DNA of 64,000 bases from an uncultured Tenacibaculum sp. Its GTDB lineage: Bacteria; Bacteroidota; Bacteroidia; Flavobacteriales; Flavobacteriaceae. The notes beneath the pieces are model-generated. The model made no database searches. It saw nothing but the letters and a program-made list of their open reading frames with translations, and was not told the origin of the DNA. The DNA is taken from positions 62,001 through 126,000 of the forward strand of contig CANMJA010000003.1 in the NCBI GenBank assembly GCA_947498055.1, given 5' to 3'. The position numbers and the translations under genes were made by a program. Each line of letters starts with the position of its first letter. Positions within the stretch are counted from its first letter, which is position 1. Below, piece by piece: positions 55,103 through 63,064 of this stretch.

Positions 55103-56341
55103 TTAAGAAGCCGCTTTTAATTTTTGTAACGCTTTTTTAGTCAGCTTTTCTTCAGCGTATTCTCTTGTCACATTAAATTCTTTAACATCAGAGCTAGGAA
55201 GTTCGAACATGGCATCTGTAAGAATTGCTTCACACAATGAACGTAATCCTCTTGCTCCTAGCTTGTATTCTACTGCCATATTTACGATATAAAGCAATGC
55301 TTCTTCGTCCATAGAAAAAGCTACTTCATCCATTGCAAACAACTTCGTGTATTGCTTAATAATAGAATTTTTTGGTTCTGTTAAAATTGCTCTTAATGTT
55401 TTAGCATCTAACGGATTCATATAGCTTAGCACTGGTAAACGTCCTATGATTTCAGGAATTAATCCAAAAGATTTTAAATCAGAAGGTATAATGTATTGTA
55501 ATAAATTATCTTCATCAATCTTATCTTCATCTATAGAAGCACTATAACCAACCGCCTGCATGTTTAATCTCTTGCTAATAATTCTATCTATTCCAGAAAA
55601 AGCACCTCCAGCTACAAATAAGATATCTTTAGTATCTACTTGTATAAATTTTTGTTCTGGGTGTTTTCTACCTCCTTTTGGAGCTACATTTACTACTGCA
55701 CCTTCTAATAACTTTAACAAGGCTTGTTGTACTCCTTCTCCAGAAACATCTCTAGTAATAGAAGGATTGTCTCCTTTACGAGCAATCTTATCTATTTCAT
55801 CTATAAAAACAATGCCTCTTTCTGCTTTTTCTACATCGTAATCAGCTGCTTGTAATAATCTACTTAAAATACTTTCTACGTCTTCTCCTACATAACCTGC
55901 TTGTGTTAAAACAGTTGCATCTACTATAGAAAAAGGAACATTTAACATTTTAGCAATAGTTCTAGCCACTAATGTTTTTCCTGTACCTGTTTCTCCAACA
56001 AGAATGATATTAGATTTTTCAATTTCTACAGCATCGTTTGGTGTTTTTAGTTGTAATAACCTTTTGTAATGGTTATATACAGCTACAGACATTGCTTTTT
56101 TAGTTTGCTCTTGCCCTACAATATGTTCGTCTAAAAATGATTTTATTTCTTTCGGTTTTTTTAGAATAAGATCACTACTAAGACTTGTTGTTTTAGATTC
56201 TGCTATTTCTTCTTCTACAATACCGTGAGCCTGCTCTATACATCGATCACAAATGTGAGCATCCATACCTGCAATTAACAAATCTGTTTCGGCCTTCTTT
56301 CGTCCGCAAAACGAACATTCTAAATTTTGATCTTGTGACAT
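55103..56341 (-). CDS. clpX: ATP-dependent Clp protease ATP-binding subunit ClpX
   Basis: 412 residues. AAA+ unfoldase that feeds ClpP. N-terminal zinc-binding domain with C9, C12, C31, C34 intact, Walker A GETGTGKT, Walker B IVFIDEID, GYVGEDVE pore loop region and the IGR-type ClpP-binding loop region (IGRLPVLSYM follows). 69 nt downstream of clpP and co-transcribed. Confidence 0.97.
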   Translation of the reverse strand: MSQDQNLECSFCGRKKAETDLLIAGMDAHICDRCIEQAHGIVEEEIAESKTTSLSSDLILKKPKEIKSFLDEHIVGQEQTKKAMSVAVYNHYKRLLQLKTPNDAVEIEKSNIILVGETGTGKTLVARTIAKMLNVPFSIVDATVLTQAGYVGEDVESILSRLLQAADYDVEKAERGIVFIDEIDKIARKGDNPSITRDVSGEGVQQALLKLLEGAVVNVAPKGGRKHPEQKFIQVDTKDILFVAGGAFSGIDRIISKRLNMQAVGYSASIDEDKIDEDNLLQYIIPSDLKSFGLIPEIIGRLPVLSYMNPLDAKTLRAILTEPKNSIIKQYTKLFAMDEVAFSMDEEALLYIVNMAVEYKLGARGLRSLCEAILTDAMFELPSSDVKEFNVTREYAEEKLTKKALQKLKAAS

Positions 56342-56410
56342 TATCTTTCCTTTACTTCTACTTCTTTTTAAACTAAAAAAACAAATTACTTGTAGTAATT
56401 TATTTAAAAA

Positions 56411-57070
56411 TTATTTTCTGCTTAAAATTTCATCAATCATTCCATACTTCTGAGCTTCATCGGCTTTCATCCAATAATCTCTATCTGAATCATCATGTAC
56501 TTTTTCAATTGTTTGTCCTGAATGATTTGCTATAATAGCATATAATTCATCTTTCAATTTTAAAATTTCACGAGTAGTTATTTCTATATCTGAAGCTTGA
56601 CCTTGTGCACCTCCTAATGGTTGGTGGATCATAATTCTTGAGTGTGGTAATGCAGATCTTTTTCCTTTTTCTCCTGCACACATTAAAACTGCTCCCATAG
56701 ATGCTGCCATTCCTGTACAAATTGTAGCCACATCTGGTTTTATAAACTGCATTGTATCGTAAATACCTAAACCTGCATATACTCCACCTCCTGGAGAATT
56801 TATGTAAATAGAGATATCTTTAGTTGCGTCTACACTTTCTAAAAACAACAATTGTGCTTGAATTACATTTGCTATTTGATCGTTTATTCCTGTTCCTAAG
56901 AAGATAATACGATCCATCATTAAACGTGAGAAAACATCCATTTGTGTGATATTTAACTGACGCTCTTCCATGATATAAGGCGTTAAACTACTTGTTATTT
57001 TATTATAGTAGGCACTACTAATTCCATGATGCTTAGTAGCATATTTTTCAAATTCTTTTCCGTAATCCAT
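56411..57070 (-). CDS. clpP: ATP-dependent Clp protease proteolytic subunit
   Basis: 219 residues with catalytic triad S124 (GMAASMG), H149 (IMIHQPLGG) and D198 (DRDYWM). About 25 extra N-terminal residues, partly a processed propeptide or lineage extension. Forms the 14-mer chamber used by ClpX. Trigger factor (tig), often the next gene upstream in flavobacteria as I recall, is not found in the following 6.9 kb; a regulatory block is there instead. Confidence 0.96.
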   Translation of the reverse strand: MDYGKEFEKYATKHHGISSAYYNKITSSLTPYIMEERQLNITQMDVFSRLMMDRIIFLGTGINDQIANVIQAQLLFLESVDATKDISIYINSPGGGVYAGLGIYDTMQFIKPDVATICTGMAASMGAVLMCAGEKGKRSALPHSRIMIHQPLGGAQGQASDIEITTREILKLKDELYAIIANHSGQTIEKVHDDSDRDYWMKADEAQKYGMIDEILSRK

Positions 57071-57233
57071 GTATTGGTTTATTTTAAGTTACGAAGGATA
57101 AAGATACAAAGATTTTCTGGTAAAAAATTATTTGTTTGTCTTTGCCCTGTAAATTAAAACATATCTAACTTTAGCTAATTTTATTATTTCTTCACATAAC
57201 TTCCTGTTTTTTAAACTTTTTTAGTCGTTCTTT

Positions 57234-59192
57234 TTAAACTACTTCGTTTACTAAATATGTGTTAGTAAGTATTTCCATTTTAAAAAGAGTTCCTCTTTTT
57301 GGATGTGAATCGATAACATAATTACCAGATAATTGCTCTATTCTATTCTTAATATTTTCGAGTCCTATTCCTTTATTGTTTGCATTTGTATTGAAGCCTA
57401 TTCCATCATCTTCAAAATGCAAGTAAATCGTATTTCTCACCACTTCCAAAGTTATATCCATTTCTTTAGCTTCGGCGTGTTTTATGGTATTGGTTATGAG
57501 TTCTTGTAAAATAGCAAATATTTCATTTTGTAAAAACTTATCTATATTATTAATTTTTTCTTGTTGTATTACCACAAAATCTATTTTAACATCTGAAATT
57601 TCATTGATATTTTTCAAATATTCTTTTAATAATTCAGCATAATCATTTTCCCTTATTTTTTTAGGTAATAAATTATGCGATAGCTCTCTTATTTGTTCAT
57701 AAGTATCATTTAAATTACTTTTAATTTTTTGTAGTTTACTAGATATCACAGGTACTTTTTCTAACTGTAATTTAATTGCTGCCATGCTACTTCCTATAGA
57801 ATCGTGCAAACCTTTAGCAAGTCTTTTTCGTTCATTATCCTGTCCTTCAATAGATGCTTTAATCAACTCTAACTCTTGCTTTTTCATTAACGCCTTTATT
57901 TTTTGATAGTTAATTTCTTTTTGCGTTTTATTTAACAATTTTTGAGTTTTAAGTTTCTGATAATAAAACAATAACAACAGTAATATTGAGCAAATTATAA
58001 GACCAGAACCAATTAGTATAATATTTCTTACGTAAGCTTGTTGTTTTATTTTACTTTCTTTTATTTGTTGCTCTTTTTTTAGCAAAAAAATCTCGCTTTC
58101 TTTTTGTAAAGTTTCATATTTAACCTCTAATGCATTAATTTCTTTTGCTTTTTGAAGTGTTCTTATAGAGTCTTTCATTTTCAAATATTTCTCTGAAAAT
58201 GTTAATGCTTTTTTAAAGTCATTTTCTTCTTTAGCTATATCTTTTAAATAACCATAAGAACTTAACATTTCTTTTAAATTTCCTTTTTTTTCATCTTCTT
58301 CTAGTAGCTTTAATTGTAATTCTTCAGCTTCTTTATATTTTTTTCTCTGTTTATACAAATGGGCTAATTTTTTTATTGCCTCTTTTTCTATATTTTCAAA
58401 GCCTTTGTTATTAGACTCTTTAATAATTTCTTTAAGACGAGAAACTAACCCTTTTGTTATCCCTAAACCTTCATCGTTAAATATAATATTAAACTTAACT
58501 CCCAATTTACTAAATGAATTATCGCTAATTTTCAATACTTTATAATAGTATTCATTAGATTTTTCATAATTCTTTAACTCTCCATAAATATTTCCTAATA
58601 GAAGAGTAGAACTCATTTTTATTAATTTGTCGGAGCTTTCAAGAGATTTTTCGCAAAAAAACATTGCTTTTTTATACTTATTTTCTGAGTAATATATGTT
58701 TGCCAAATTAGAGGTGAAATTGTAGTACTCTTTTGTAATTCCCCATTTTTTTGATTTATCTATTCCTTCAAAGTATACATTTTTTGCTTTATCATAAAGT
58801 CCTTTTCCAAAATACCCATTTCCTAGATTCACAGTTCCCATTATATTACGCTTTCTTCTTACAGAATCATTAGAGAAGTTTTTATAACTCAACGTTTTCT
58901 TTGCATAGAATATAATTGAATCTGAAATTTGATTTGACACAAAATATGAAGATATTAAACAGGTTAAGTAAGATTTACTTGCATCTGTTTTTAATGTTTT
59001 TAATAATTGGTGAGAAAGTTTGTAAGCTTCCTCTGTTTTATTCTCTTTGTAGAATAATTTGTATGGTTTTCTTGCCAAACTCCATTCTTTTTCCTCTAAA
59101 GAACGTAATGTTTTATCTTGCCCATGTGTGCTAAAAAAAAACAATACCCCAATTAGGACACATAATTTTGTTATTTGTTTTTCAACCCTCAT
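57234..59192 (-). CDS. TPR-containing sensor histidine kinase (HisKA_3), orphan
   Basis: 652 residues with the same order as the kinase at 47309-49258: signal (1-24), TPR array (about 60-340), coiled coil, TM helix (about 390-412), HisKA_3 with H463 (RLAKGLHDSIGSSMAAIKLQLE) and HATPase FEDDGIGFNTNANNKGIGLENIKNRI. No regulator gene is adjacent; the likely partner is the NarL-type regulator at 60670-61314, 1.5 kb upstream beyond two divergent genes. Stimulus unknown. Confidence 0.92.
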   Translation of the reverse strand: MRVEKQITKLCVLIGVLFFFSTHGQDKTLRSLEEKEWSLARKPYKLFYKENKTEEAYKLSHQLLKTLKTDASKSYLTCLISSYFVSNQISDSIIFYAKKTLSYKNFSNDSVRRKRNIMGTVNLGNGYFGKGLYDKAKNVYFEGIDKSKKWGITKEYYNFTSNLANIYYSENKYKKAMFFCEKSLESSDKLIKMSSTLLLGNIYGELKNYEKSNEYYYKVLKISDNSFSKLGVKFNIIFNDEGLGITKGLVSRLKEIIKESNNKGFENIEKEAIKKLAHLYKQRKKYKEAEELQLKLLEEDEKKGNLKEMLSSYGYLKDIAKEENDFKKALTFSEKYLKMKDSIRTLQKAKEINALEVKYETLQKESEIFLLKKEQQIKESKIKQQAYVRNIILIGSGLIICSILLLLLFYYQKLKTQKLLNKTQKEINYQKIKALMKKQELELIKASIEGQDNERKRLAKGLHDSIGSSMAAIKLQLEKVPVISSKLQKIKSNLNDTYEQIRELSHNLLPKKIRENDYAELLKEYLKNINEISDVKIDFVVIQQEKINNIDKFLQNEIFAILQELITNTIKHAEAKEMDITLEVVRNTIYLHFEDDGIGFNTNANNKGIGLENIKNRIEQLSGNYVIDSHPKRGTLFKMEILTNTYLVNEVV

Positions 59193-59314
59193 ACAAAAAA
59201 ATAAAAACTGGTTAACTAGACTTTTAAAACAAAAAACAACACATTGATTCGAGTGTTTTTATTTTTTAATTTTAAAATTGCGATAATTTATAAAAAAAAA
59301 CACTGCTTTCATAC

Positions 59315-59328
59315 CCCTGAATTCAGGG
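59315..59328. promoter_or_regulatory. CCCTGAATTCAGGG palindrome, candidate NarL-type operator
   Basis: Perfect 14-bp palindrome (with flanking TAC...TA) between the kinase gene and the divergent unknown gene pair. Shares CCCTGAAnnnAGGG with 46509-46524, at the same 54.5-bp distance from a -7 box (TAGATTTG at 59376). Confidence 0.6.
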
Positions 59329-59375
59329 TATTATTTTTCACTAAAAATGGGGATGTGCAGATATAAGAATGTAAC

Positions 59376-59383
59376 TAGATTTG
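59376..59383 (+). promoter_or_regulatory. Promoter -7 box (TAGATTTG) for the unknown gene pair
   Basis: Exact TAnnTTTG match 28 nt before the ATG at 59412; no -33 element seen, consistent with activation from the palindrome upstream. Confidence 0.6.
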
Positions 59384-59411
59384 TTGAGAATTAATTTAAA
59401 TACATTTAAAA

Positions 59412-59822
59412 ATGGGATTAGCTGAAAGAAGAGTAATCAAGGCATATCAAGAAGGAGAATACCAAAATTTTTTAACAGATGTAAAAGGTTTAATCGATGG
59501 AGAAATTGAATTTGATATTGATTGGGATAGTTTACCAAACGAGAAATACACTAAGAATTTAGAGCAAGGACTTACTGAAATTTACTTTAAACCAATTTTA
59601 AACTCATTTAGATCTATTGCTGTAGATGATATGGGAAAAGAAGCCATAAGAGAGTCTGTAAAGAAAGTGATTATTAAAGATGAGAATGATAATGCTTACG
59701 CTAGTAAAACTTACAAGTTTAATGACGGAACATTAATTATAGATCATTGTAGTTATACTAATATTGGTAACACAGATGAAAGAACTAAGACTTTAACTAA
59801 ATTATTAGAGTCTAATTTATAA
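59412..59822 (+). CDS. Unknown protein, first gene of a two-gene unit
   Basis: 136 residues, no signal or TM segment, acidic. A helix-rich N-terminus (GLAERRVIKAYQEGEYQNFLTDVKGLIDGEIEFDIDWDSL) is followed by an alpha/beta C-terminal half (KKVIIKDENDNAYASKTYKFNDGTLIIDHCSYTNIG). I do not recognise the family. The next gene starts 4 nt after its stop, so they are one operon. A promoter and a CCCTGAATTCAGGG palindrome lie upstream, making it a candidate target of the neighbouring NarL-type regulator. Confidence 0.7.
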   Translation: MGLAERRVIKAYQEGEYQNFLTDVKGLIDGEIEFDIDWDSLPNEKYTKNLEQGLTEIYFKPILNSFRSIAVDDMGKEAIRESVKKVIIKDENDNAYASKTYKFNDGTLIIDHCSYTNIGNTDERTKTLTKLLESNL

Positions 59823-59826
59823 TAAT

Positions 59827-60504
59827 ATGCCTTTACAAAAAATCATAAGAACAATTCCTCTTTATAGTAAAGAGGAATTGTTATTTTACATTGTAAAAAA
59901 CACAATTGAAACTGTTTTAGAAATTACTACAAATTCAGGAAACACTTTTAAAGGATATCTATTAAATATTTCTGAAGTTATCAATGAAAGCCCTACTTTA
60001 TTAATACAATTATTAGAAGGAGAAAGACTTACTGATAACATATTACACCTTTCTTTAACAAAAGTAGAAGGTATCGTTTTTTCTAATTCTGATGACATTA
60101 TCAATATTCTATCTAAAGGAGGAGCATCTAAACCTAAAACATATATAGATTCAACTAAATTAGAGACAAAAAGAAGATTTCAAAAATTCTCTGATGCTAT
60201 TTTAGAAAAAACAGGAGTTAGCGTTAATCTCTCTTTTTTAGATTTACCTGATAACGGAAAGGAATTAAACAGAATTAATCAAATTACAGAACAAATACAG
60301 AAAGTTCTTCTTTTAATTTTAGAACAAGAAGACGCAAAAGAGTATTGGGTATCAAAATTTACAGAAATAAACTTAATAGATAGTTCCTCTTTAAAAGTTA
60401 CCACTAAAGATAGCATCTTAAATATTCATTTTATGTTTACTGATATAAATTTACCTGAAATACCTGAAGAAGAATTAAACTCTCTTTTATTATCTAACTT
60501 ATAA
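59827..60504 (+). CDS. Unknown protein with possible Sm-like N-terminal fold
   Basis: 225 residues, cytosolic by sequence. Residues 25-95 read as a five-strand small beta-barrel (TVLEITTNSGNTFKGYLLNISE ... LLIQLLEGE ... NILHLSLTKVEGIVF), reminiscent of the GxxFxGxL pattern of Sm/Hfq-like domains; similarity is by eye only. The C-terminal part (about 120-225) is helical then beta. If the Sm-like reading is right an RNA-binding role is possible, which would be notable beside three small-RNA-like genes. Co-transcribed with the preceding gene. Confidence 0.65.
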   Translation: MPLQKIIRTIPLYSKEELLFYIVKNTIETVLEITTNSGNTFKGYLLNISEVINESPTLLIQLLEGERLTDNILHLSLTKVEGIVFSNSDDIINILSKGGASKPKTYIDSTKLETKRRFQKFSDAILEKTGVSVNLSFLDLPDNGKELNRINQITEQIQKVLLLILEQEDAKEYWVSKFTEINLIDSSSLKVTTKDSILNIHFMFTDINLPEIPEEELNSLLLSNL

Positions 60505-60531
60505 ACCTCAATAAACAACCTAAAAATAAGA

Positions 60532-60555
60532 CTTGCAAGGTATTATAAGTGCAAG
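60532..60555. terminator. Weak hairpin between convergent genes
   Basis: CTTGCA-N12-TGCAAG, with short A/T flanks either side; possible shared terminator of the unknown pair and the regulator gene. Confidence 0.4.
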
Positions 60556-60669
60556 AAAATTTTAATTCAGTCACCTTGATTGTGATTAAAAACAGGCTCT
60601 ATTGTTTAGATAAACTAAATAATAGAAACTATTTTAGTTAGCTTATTATTTTTTTTCAACAAAGAACAG

Positions 60670-61314
60670 TTAAATTTCTAAATACTTCATTTTTAACGCA
60701 TATTTAGTTAAACCAGCTAAATTTCTAACATTTAATTTTGATATAAGAGTTTTTCTATAACTTTCTATTGTGTGTTTACTTAAATATAATTCATCTGCAA
60801 TTTCTTGTGTAGTAAATTCTTTAGCTATCAACGTTATTACATCTACCTCTCTTTTTGTTAACCTAATTTCATCTTCTTTTTTAAACTGTTTACTTTGAAA
60901 ATAAACATCCTTTATATTTTTTGAAAAATATTTTTCTCCATTTAAAATCATATTAATTGCCTGTAGTAACTCTATTCTGTTCGTGCTTTTAGGAATAAAA
61001 CCGTCCACATTATATTTCACCAACTGGTCTATCATTCCAACATCGTTGTGCATACTAATAATTAATACATTAATAGAAGCGTATTTTTCTTTAATTTTTT
61101 TTGTTAATTCTATCCCGTTTATTCCTGGCATAGAAATATCTGAAATAATTAAATCTATTCCTACCCCTGAATTAATCTCCAAATATTTAATAATATCTTT
61201 TCCGCTGCTGGCACCTAATACTATATTATAATTAGCTTCTACTTCTAATAAACTTTGTAACCCTTCTAGAAACATTGAGTGGTCATCGACAATCATTAAA
61301 TTATAATTCTCCAT
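60670..61314 (-). CDS. NarL/LuxR-type response regulator
   Basis: 214 residues: receiver (1-125) with phospho-acceptor D59 (LIISDISMPGING), LuxR HTH (about 149-214, LTKREVDVITLIAKEFTTQEIADELYLSKHTIESYRKTLISKL). Close paralogue of 46665-47309; the recognition helix region EFTTQEIAD-L-LSKHTIESYRK is identical apart from two residues. No kinase gene overlaps it; the orphan kinase at 57234-59192 is the likely partner. Downstream, on the same strand, of three small-RNA-like units. Confidence 0.94.
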   Translation of the reverse strand: MENYNLMIVDDHSMFLEGLQSLLEVEANYNIVLGASSGKDIIKYLEINSGVGIDLIISDISMPGINGIELTKKIKEKYASINVLIISMHNDVGMIDQLVKYNVDGFIPKSTNRIELLQAINMILNGEKYFSKNIKDVYFQSKQFKKEDEIRLTKREVDVITLIAKEFTTQEIADELYLSKHTIESYRKTLISKLNVRNLAGLTKYALKMKYLEI

Positions 61315-61519
61315 ATAATTACTAATAAATAATGAACTCTCTTTTAAAATTAAATTAAAATACTGTATAACAATTGTTTAAGAAATTATTAATCCAGATT
61401 AAAAACATTTATTAAATCTACAAACACTACATGTCTTTATTTTTTAATAACGTTATCATATCAAATATATTTTTAATGATCTATTTAAAAATAAGATTTT
61501 ACTCATTAAATATATTAAC

Positions 61520-61702
61520 AAAAAAAAAGCCAGCACCCCTCAATGCTGACTAACACAAAATCCTATATAATAAATTTATATCTAAGATTGTTTTTAAGGG
61601 GGTAAAACATCTATTAAAAAATAGTTATATGCTAAGTAATCTTATTCAATATTACCAAAACTATTTGTTTTCCATGTAAAATAACTAGTAACAAAAAGTG
61701 AC
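61520..61702 (-). ncRNA. Small RNA-like unit U1
   Basis: Minus strand, 183 bp. Starts with GTCACTTTTTGTTACT (61702-61687), then a TAGTTTTG -7 box 24 bp later (exact TAnnTTTG), GGTAATATTG, and AATAGAT..CCCCCTTAAAAACAATC. It ends with terminator GTCAGCA-TTGAGGGG-TGCTGGC and nine U. Predicted transcript about 125 nt. A 15-codon frame inside is not conserved in the other copies, so I read it as non-coding. Confidence 0.65.
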
Positions 61703-62075
61703 TGAATTGATATTTTTTTATTAATATTTTTTTTATAAAAAATCAAGTTTAAAAAACAAGGTTCTAACTTTTGAATTTGTATTTTTAAGGGTTTGCTTTT
61801 AAAAGAAAGGAAACTCATATTTCAATATAATTTATCATTAATATCTAAATATTTTTGGCTTTCTTGTTTAACTATAATCGTCTTTTGTCAACTATATAAA
61901 ACTTTAAAAAAGCTTTCTTAAAAACTAAGTTAAAGCTACTCTAAAATGATTTTTTATATTATTCAGAGCAAAATATTTTTCATTTCATCTAAATTTATTC
62001 TAACATGAATTCTATGTAGAAAATAGGTCAGTTAGACTGAAATTTAAAAAAATTAACATTGAGAAACTTATTTTT

Positions 62076-62113
62076 CGTTTTTAAATTGTCTTTCTCGATA
62101 CAATTTAAAAACG
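62076..62113. repeat. Perfect 14-bp inverted repeat (long hairpin)
   Basis: CGTTTTTAAATTGT, 10-nt loop, ACAATTTAAAAACG. No U-tract after it on either strand, so not a standard terminator. It lies between U1 and U2. Confidence 0.75.
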
Positions 62114-62306
62114 GAAAGCACTAGAAATGAAAATTAAAAAAATTAAACTCCTCACATAGAAACTAGGCTATATTAAGAAATTAAGCTCACCACTAATGCT
62201 GTATATTAAATAGTATTACATTTATAAAGAACCATAGAATAATTTTCTATAATATTAAAGAAAAACAAAAGATGTATGAATGTAATAATTAGAAGAAATA
62301 TATTAA

Positions 62307-62504
62307 AATAAAAAAGTCAGCACCCCTCAAATGCTGACTTTACCTATAACTACCTAATATGATAATTTTGTTTATTATTTAGGGATTATTTTAAGGGAAA
62401 ATTATCTATTGAATACATAGTTATACAATAACTAACTTTTCTGAGGTGCAATAATACCAAACTATTTGTTTTTAATCTCAATAAAACAAGTAACAAAAAG
62501 TGAC
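62307..62504 (-). ncRNA. Small RNA-like unit U2
   Basis: Minus strand, 198 bp. Same 16-bp motif (62504-62489), ATAGTTTG in the same register, GGTATTATTG, then AATAGAT..TTTTCCCTTAAAATAATCCCTA. It ends with AGTCAGCA-TTTGAGGGG-TGCTGACT and six T. Predicted transcript about 140 nt. Divergence is concentrated between the anchors. Confidence 0.65.
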
Positions 62505-62601
62505 TAATGTGATTTTCGGTTCATATTTCACAAATTAACCTTAACTAGAAGCTTAAATCTATTGATTTATTCTAAAATTTTAAATGCATTGTAACTTTTC
62601 G

Positions 62602-62644
62602 CAAATCATGCAAATATATTTTTTCAAATCATGTTGAATATATT
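62602..62644. repeat. Direct repeat CAAATCATG..AATATATT
   Basis: CAAATCATG at 62602 and 62625, each followed within 1-3 nt by AATATATT; period 23 bp. Purpose unknown. Confidence 0.5.
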
Positions 62645-62873
62645 AACCTAAGTTCGATTATTATCATGAGTAAAAAAACTTTTAAGAGGTTGATTTTCAG
62701 TTTTATTCTCAACTATAAGGAGACATATTAAAAAACCTAGATACAATTTTCTTCCTTTTAGTCTGAAAAATCACTCGTTGTGACATTTTAACCTTAAAAA
62801 CAACTCATTATCTATTGAATATATCGATATCAGCCGCTTAAATATTTTTATAAAACAAAGAAAATAAAAGCAT

Positions 62874-63058
62874 AAAAAAGGCCAGCACCCCTCAATGCTA
62901 GCCAATTTATAGATACTAGATATAATAATTTAATACAACTAGGGATTATAGAAAAACTATTAATCTTTGGTTATTATAATTCTATTATTCAATATCCATT
63001 TACAATAATACTTAACTATCTTATAACTTTATATAAAAATTAAGTAACAAAAAGTGAC
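62874..63058 (-). ncRNA. Small RNA-like unit U3
   Basis: Minus strand, 185 bp, beginning 6 bp after the stop codon of the LuxR-HTH regulator gene. Same 16-bp motif (63058-63043), ATAGTTAA in the same register, GTATTATTG, AATAGTTTTTCTATAATCCCTA, and terminator GGCTAGCA-TTGAGGGG-TGCTGGCC with six T. The -7-like box is the weakest of the three. Confidence 0.6.
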
Positions 63059-63064
63059 ACAAGT

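Larger units (their letters stand above)
61315..63064. other. 1.75-kb gene-free region with three repeated transcription units
   Basis: No credible protein gene on either strand. It contains three diverged copies of a roughly 190-bp unit (listed separately), a long perfect hairpin at 62076-62113 and a 23-bp-spaced direct repeat at 62602-62644. The remaining DNA is extremely AT-rich and shows nothing I can name. Confidence 0.75.

Noticed and set aside
61575..61622. 15-codon frame MFYPLKNNL... in unit U1 and 10-codon MYSIDNFPLK in U2 as small peptides
   Set aside because: The frames do not align between units and U3 has none, so the conservation is at the nucleotide level.
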